Translations under genes and position numbers: made by a program | Assembly (NCBI GenBank): GCA_016934935.1 | Contig: JAFGRW010000064.1 | Location: 1 to 64,000 of the forward strand | Length of the DNA: 64,000 bases | Reading direction: 5' to 3' | Source of the DNA: Spirochaetota bacterium | GTDB taxonomy: Bacteria > Spirochaetota > UBA4802 > JAFGJZ01 | In this document: positions 61,321 to 64,000 of the stretch, piece by piece | Numbering within the stretch: the stretch's first letter is position 1 | Layout: each line of letters starts with the position of its first letter | The notes under the pieces: generated by a model | The model's database searches: none | The model's input: the letters and a program-made list of their open reading frames with translations, nothing else | What the model was told of the DNA's origin: nothing

Positions 61321-62581
61321 ATCTCAGAAAATCCATCAATGTTGGTTTTATGGTTTTCGCACCAACAGACAAGGCATACTGATGAACACTCTCAATCCAT
61401 TTAAAATTCATTATCTCTTCAGTATAATCAATTCCTTCAGTTTTAGCAAGAATTTCCGTTACATTTGTCTTCATATATTCCGAGCGTGTAGCTAGCTGTT
61501 CAATTCGATTTTGTTTGGCTCCTGTCTCTGCAAGATGCTTTAGAATATTCTCGAGCCCCATATCAATTAATCCCAGGTCTCTTCCGCCCACCAGCTCCTG
61601 GTCTCCGCGAACAAGATCATCCCTGAGCTGTATGACCATATCAAATATTGAGTGTCCGTCCACAGTGGCGGTTGGTGCATAATTGTTAGGCGGCTGATCT
61701 TTTAGAGGGTTTATCATACCGATATCTTTTAAGATCTGACCGTCTCCTACATCTTCCAGCCACATCTTATGAGGTGCTGTTGTTTCCATAATAAGATTAT
61801 TTCGTCCGCCTTTAGATGCCCTTACAGAAAGACCGGCATTATTAATTTTATCGATAATTATATCGATATTGTCTCCAGGCGCAATATTAAGTTCTACCCC
61901 GTCGATACGTATTTTTTGATTGGCATTTGATGAATACTCTGAAGCGTCAAAGTTAGATGTAACGACCTGATTTGTTGCCCACATGGCGTAACTTCCGGGA
62001 GCACTGATATCCATATATTCTCCCTTGGCAACTTCACGCGTTAATCTTCCCATATCTCCTCTGTACTCAACTCCTGTCATCGCGTCACCTTGATTACCAG
62101 CAGTAAGAGTCATGTATATCGGCACAAAAGGATTCGGGTTCTCTGTTGACCCTGTTTCATATCCACCAAAAAGAGATCTTCCAGTCGCGTCTTTGGAATT
62201 GGAAATAGCTACCAACTCTTCTAACAACTGATTGATCTCTGTGGCGGCAGCCTCCTTTCGTTCAAATGACGAATATATTCCATGAGCCCCCTGAACAGCA
62301 AGAACCCGTATTCTTTGAAAAATTCTTACCATCGACTGCAGCGAAGAGTCTGTCTGTTCAAGAAAAGACTTACTCTCGCTAATGTTCTCGATATACTGGT
62401 TTACCTCGTTTAACCGTGTCTGATACTGCATTTGATTCGTAGTAGCTATGGGATTATCCCTGGGAGTTCGAACTTTTTTTCCGGTAGCAAGCGAATTCTG
62501 TGCCTGATCCATTTCACGTTTATGCCGTTGAAGATTATGCGTCATTGTATTTGTGATCATCTTATTCGTTACGCGATACAT
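61319..62581 (-). CDS. flgL: Flagellar hook-associated protein 3 (hook-filament junction)
   Basis: The 420-residue protein starts with the flagellin-like D0/D1 helix (MYRVTNKMITNTMTHNLQRH, then QNSLATGKKVRTPRDNPIAT) and ends with the matching C-terminal helix (TGAKQNRIEQLATRSEYM, then IMNFKWIESVHQYALSVGAK). It joins the hook to the filament with FlgK. It overlaps the flgK end by one base (TAATG type) and its stop lies in the repeat element. Confidence 0.95.
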   Translation of the reverse strand: MYRVTNKMITNTMTHNLQRHKREMDQAQNSLATGKKVRTPRDNPIATTNQMQYQTRLNEVNQYIENISESKSFLEQTDSSLQSMVRIFQRIRVLAVQGAHGIYSSFERKEAAATEINQLLEELVAISNSKDATGRSLFGGYETGSTENPNPFVPIYMTLTAGNQGDAMTGVEYRGDMGRLTREVAKGEYMDISAPGSYAMWATNQVVTSNFDASEYSSNANQKIRIDGVELNIAPGDNIDIIIDKINNAGLSVRASKGGRNNLIMETTAPHKMWLEDVGDGQILKDIGMINPLKDQPPNNYAPTATVDGHSIFDMVIQLRDDLVRGDQELVGGRDLGLIDMGLENILKHLAETGAKQNRIEQLATRSEYMKTNVTEILAKTEGIDYTEEIMNFKWIESVHQYALSVGAKTIKPTLMDFLR

Positions 62582-64000
62582 TATCTGCCTCCAAGACCGA
62601 TTATAGTTTCAAGCATTTTGTCAAATGTCGAAATCATACGCGCTGAAGCGTTATACCCATGTTGAAAAGCAACCATATTGGCCATCTCTTCATCAAGATT
62701 TATACCCGATATTGATTCGCGCAGATTTCCCAGATTTGAAAGTAGTATCTCCTGATTATTTACACGATCACGGGACTCTTCGCCTTCGCTACCGATACGG
62801 GAAATTAGCGAAATATAAAAATCATCAAAAGTAGAGCTTGTTTGAACCATTGCGTTCTTGTGACGAATTGAAGCAATTGCCAGAGCGTTTTGACCGTCTC
62901 CTACACCATTTGAAAGGTTATAGTCTCCGCTGCCGTCAGAATCTATTCCTTGCGCTGACGCTATATTATCCACATCATCAATAATTTCTTTACTGACTGC
63001 CATATATACGGATGGATTTTTTCTTGGTGTTAGTGTTATATGATCACCCTCTGGAGCAAGATTACGTACTGCATTAAGCTCTGTATATTCATAAGCTCCA
63101 TCCGGGCCGGAATTTTGAAGTACTCCGGTTAAGCCAACCAAAAACTGGCCGGAATCTTCCAGGTGACGAATCATGAAATTTCTGGATGGATTATCAAGAG
63201 CAGCCGTCGCCTTTAACGCGAAATTACCGTCATGTGTCATATAAGCTACAACACCAAGTTTTGCATTATTAATTTTCTGTATTACAGAATTAGCTGTATC
63301 TGTTGAAACATAATCAACCGGAAGAAGTGTTTCTGTGCCATCATTTTTACGGAACAGCAGCGTTCCATTAATTCCGATAGCTGCTGATGCATCAATTCTG
63401 TTTTTACCTGCAACCTTGAATATGGCGCTTACATCATCTTCACCGTCATTATTTAAATCAGCGTTTCCCTCAATGTTTTCAGAAAGGCTTATGGTACGAA
63501 AAAAGTCGATATTGGTTCTTCCGTTTTTACCGAAACCGTCACGGTGCACTTCATTGGTCAAATCCATCATATTCATAGCCATGGAATCTATATCATCAAT
63601 ATTCTGCTGAAGCACCTTATCCCTTACATCAAGCAAAGCCTGTAGCTCGCCGCTTTTTAAAGTCACATCAGCTTCTGTTTTCTGCCAAACAACCTTGTAA
63701 AAACTCTGATTATCAGGATCTTCCTTTACAGCAATCTTATGTAATACTTCTCCCTGAACAAAGTTTTCAGATCCGATGTATACAATCAATTCATCTTCAT
63801 CACTTCGACCTACAGAGACATCGACCAGCTGAGATAATTTTTCGATTAACGCGTCACGTCTATCCAAAAGGTCATTAGGACTGTCGCCAAGCGATTCAGC
63901 CTTCAGTATACGCATATTAAGGTCACGAATTGTTGTACCGTATTCATTTATCTGTTCCACCCTTAATGCTACTTCGCGGTTTGCATCACGTTGCAAATCA
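62581..64000 (-). CDS. flgK: Flagellar hook-associated protein 1, 5' end outside the window
   Basis: About 473 C-terminal codons are present; the N-terminal start is beyond position 64000. The visible part has the FlgK features DLLDRRDALIEKLSQLVDVS, ELQALLDVRDKVLQ, the MAMNMMDLTNEVHRDGFGKNG segment and the C-terminal helix GINLDEEMANMVAFQHGYNASARMISTFDKMLETII. It forms the proximal hook-filament junction. It is followed directly by flgL and is presumably part of a longer flgN/flgK operon. Confidence 0.95.
   Translation of the reverse strand, partial: DLQRDANREVALRVEQINEYGTTIRDLNMRILKAESLGDSPNDLLDRRDALIEKLSQLVDVSVGRSDEDELIVYIGSENFVQGEVLHKIAVKEDPDNQSFYKVVWQKTEADVTLKSGELQALLDVRDKVLQQNIDDIDSMAMNMMDLTNEVHRDGFGKNGRTNIDFFRTISLSENIEGNADLNNDGEDDVSAIFKVAGKNRIDASAAIGINGTLLFRKNDGTETLLPVDYVSTDTANSVIQKINNAKLGVVAYMTHDGNFALKATAALDNPSRNFMIRHLEDSGQFLVGLTGVLQNSGPDGAYEYTELNAVRNLAPEGDHITLTPRKNPSVYMAVSKEIIDDVDNIASAQGIDSDGSGDYNLSNGVGDGQNALAIASIRHKNAMVQTSSTFDDFYISLISRIGSEGEESRDRVNNQEILLSNLGNLRESISGINLDEEMANMVAFQHGYNASARMISTFDKMLETIIGLGGR

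Overview
The window most likely comes from a diderm, flagellated bacterium of the spirochaete type, with fairly AT-rich DNA. This is inferred from gene content, not from a database match. The pointers are: a flgK-flgL-fliW-csrA flagellar block; SpoVG; an SMC protein much shorter than usual; a flagellar-type DUF115/MAF protein; many lipoproteins together with Lnt; an ArgRS with an altered HIGH motif; and many TPR exoproteins.

Layout. 1-175 is the 5' end of a group II intron leaving the left edge, next to the terminator of a GLUG-repeat lipoprotein (214-2604). 3.1-6.2 kb holds a small HXXEE membrane protein, a membrane-anchored AraC regulator and an Rpn-family nuclease. 6.2-11.2 kb is a minus-strand polyamine operon: speA, carboxynorspermidine synthase, nspC, mtnN. 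11.4-13.7 kb carries thiamine pyrophosphokinase, alanine racemase and spoVG. 13.7-16.4 kb has a small membrane protein and an enlarged Lnt. Tandem initiator and elongator Met tRNAs follow, then two lipoproteins (one an M30-like metallopeptidase) and a YhhN protein. 20-31.8 kb, all minus, has a 7TM-kinase-receiver-PP2C protein, a PhnP-like hydrolase, and a run from argS through a TPR exoprotein, an M24 peptidase, efp, DUF2273 and another TPR protein. 32.3-37.2 kb is accessory: a GT39-like glycosyltransferase, an Rpn gene broken by one amber codon, a possible ribbon-helix-helix protein and two unknown proteins. 37.4-42.6 kb has smc, a lipoprotein, rarA and rpsU. 42.7-50.6 kb has an M15 peptidase, the lepB-ftsI-DUF115 run, and a helicase-associated-domain protein. 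50.7-58.2 kb has a receiver/coiled-coil protein, rpe, a TonB-like lipoprotein, apgM, an unannotated 42-residue zinc-ribbon gene, a STAS protein, serS, tRNA-Phe and a TPR exoprotein. The right end is a TPR/CsgG-like protein and the flagellar block.

How the genes work together. SpeA starts polyamine synthesis; carboxynorspermidine synthase and NspC then build the triamine without decarboxylated SAM. FliW is expected to sequester CsrA and so couple flagellin export to translation. The PP2C hybrid kinase and the STAS protein are candidate halves of a partner-switching pathway, although they are not adjacent. Lnt, LepB and the lipoproteins reflect an elaborate envelope.

The most unusual points I read directly are as follows. 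Two genes (nspC and ftsI) have strong Shine-Dalgarno sequences placed exactly in front of AUA or AUU instead of a canonical start, and the TPR gene at 57.25 kb also lacks one. A roughly 100-bp inverted-repeat element sits in the leaders of both spoVG and fliW-csrA. One Rpn gene is interrupted by a single in-frame TAG. ArgRS has NVVS in place of HIGH. The initiator tRNA has a C1-U72 mismatch.
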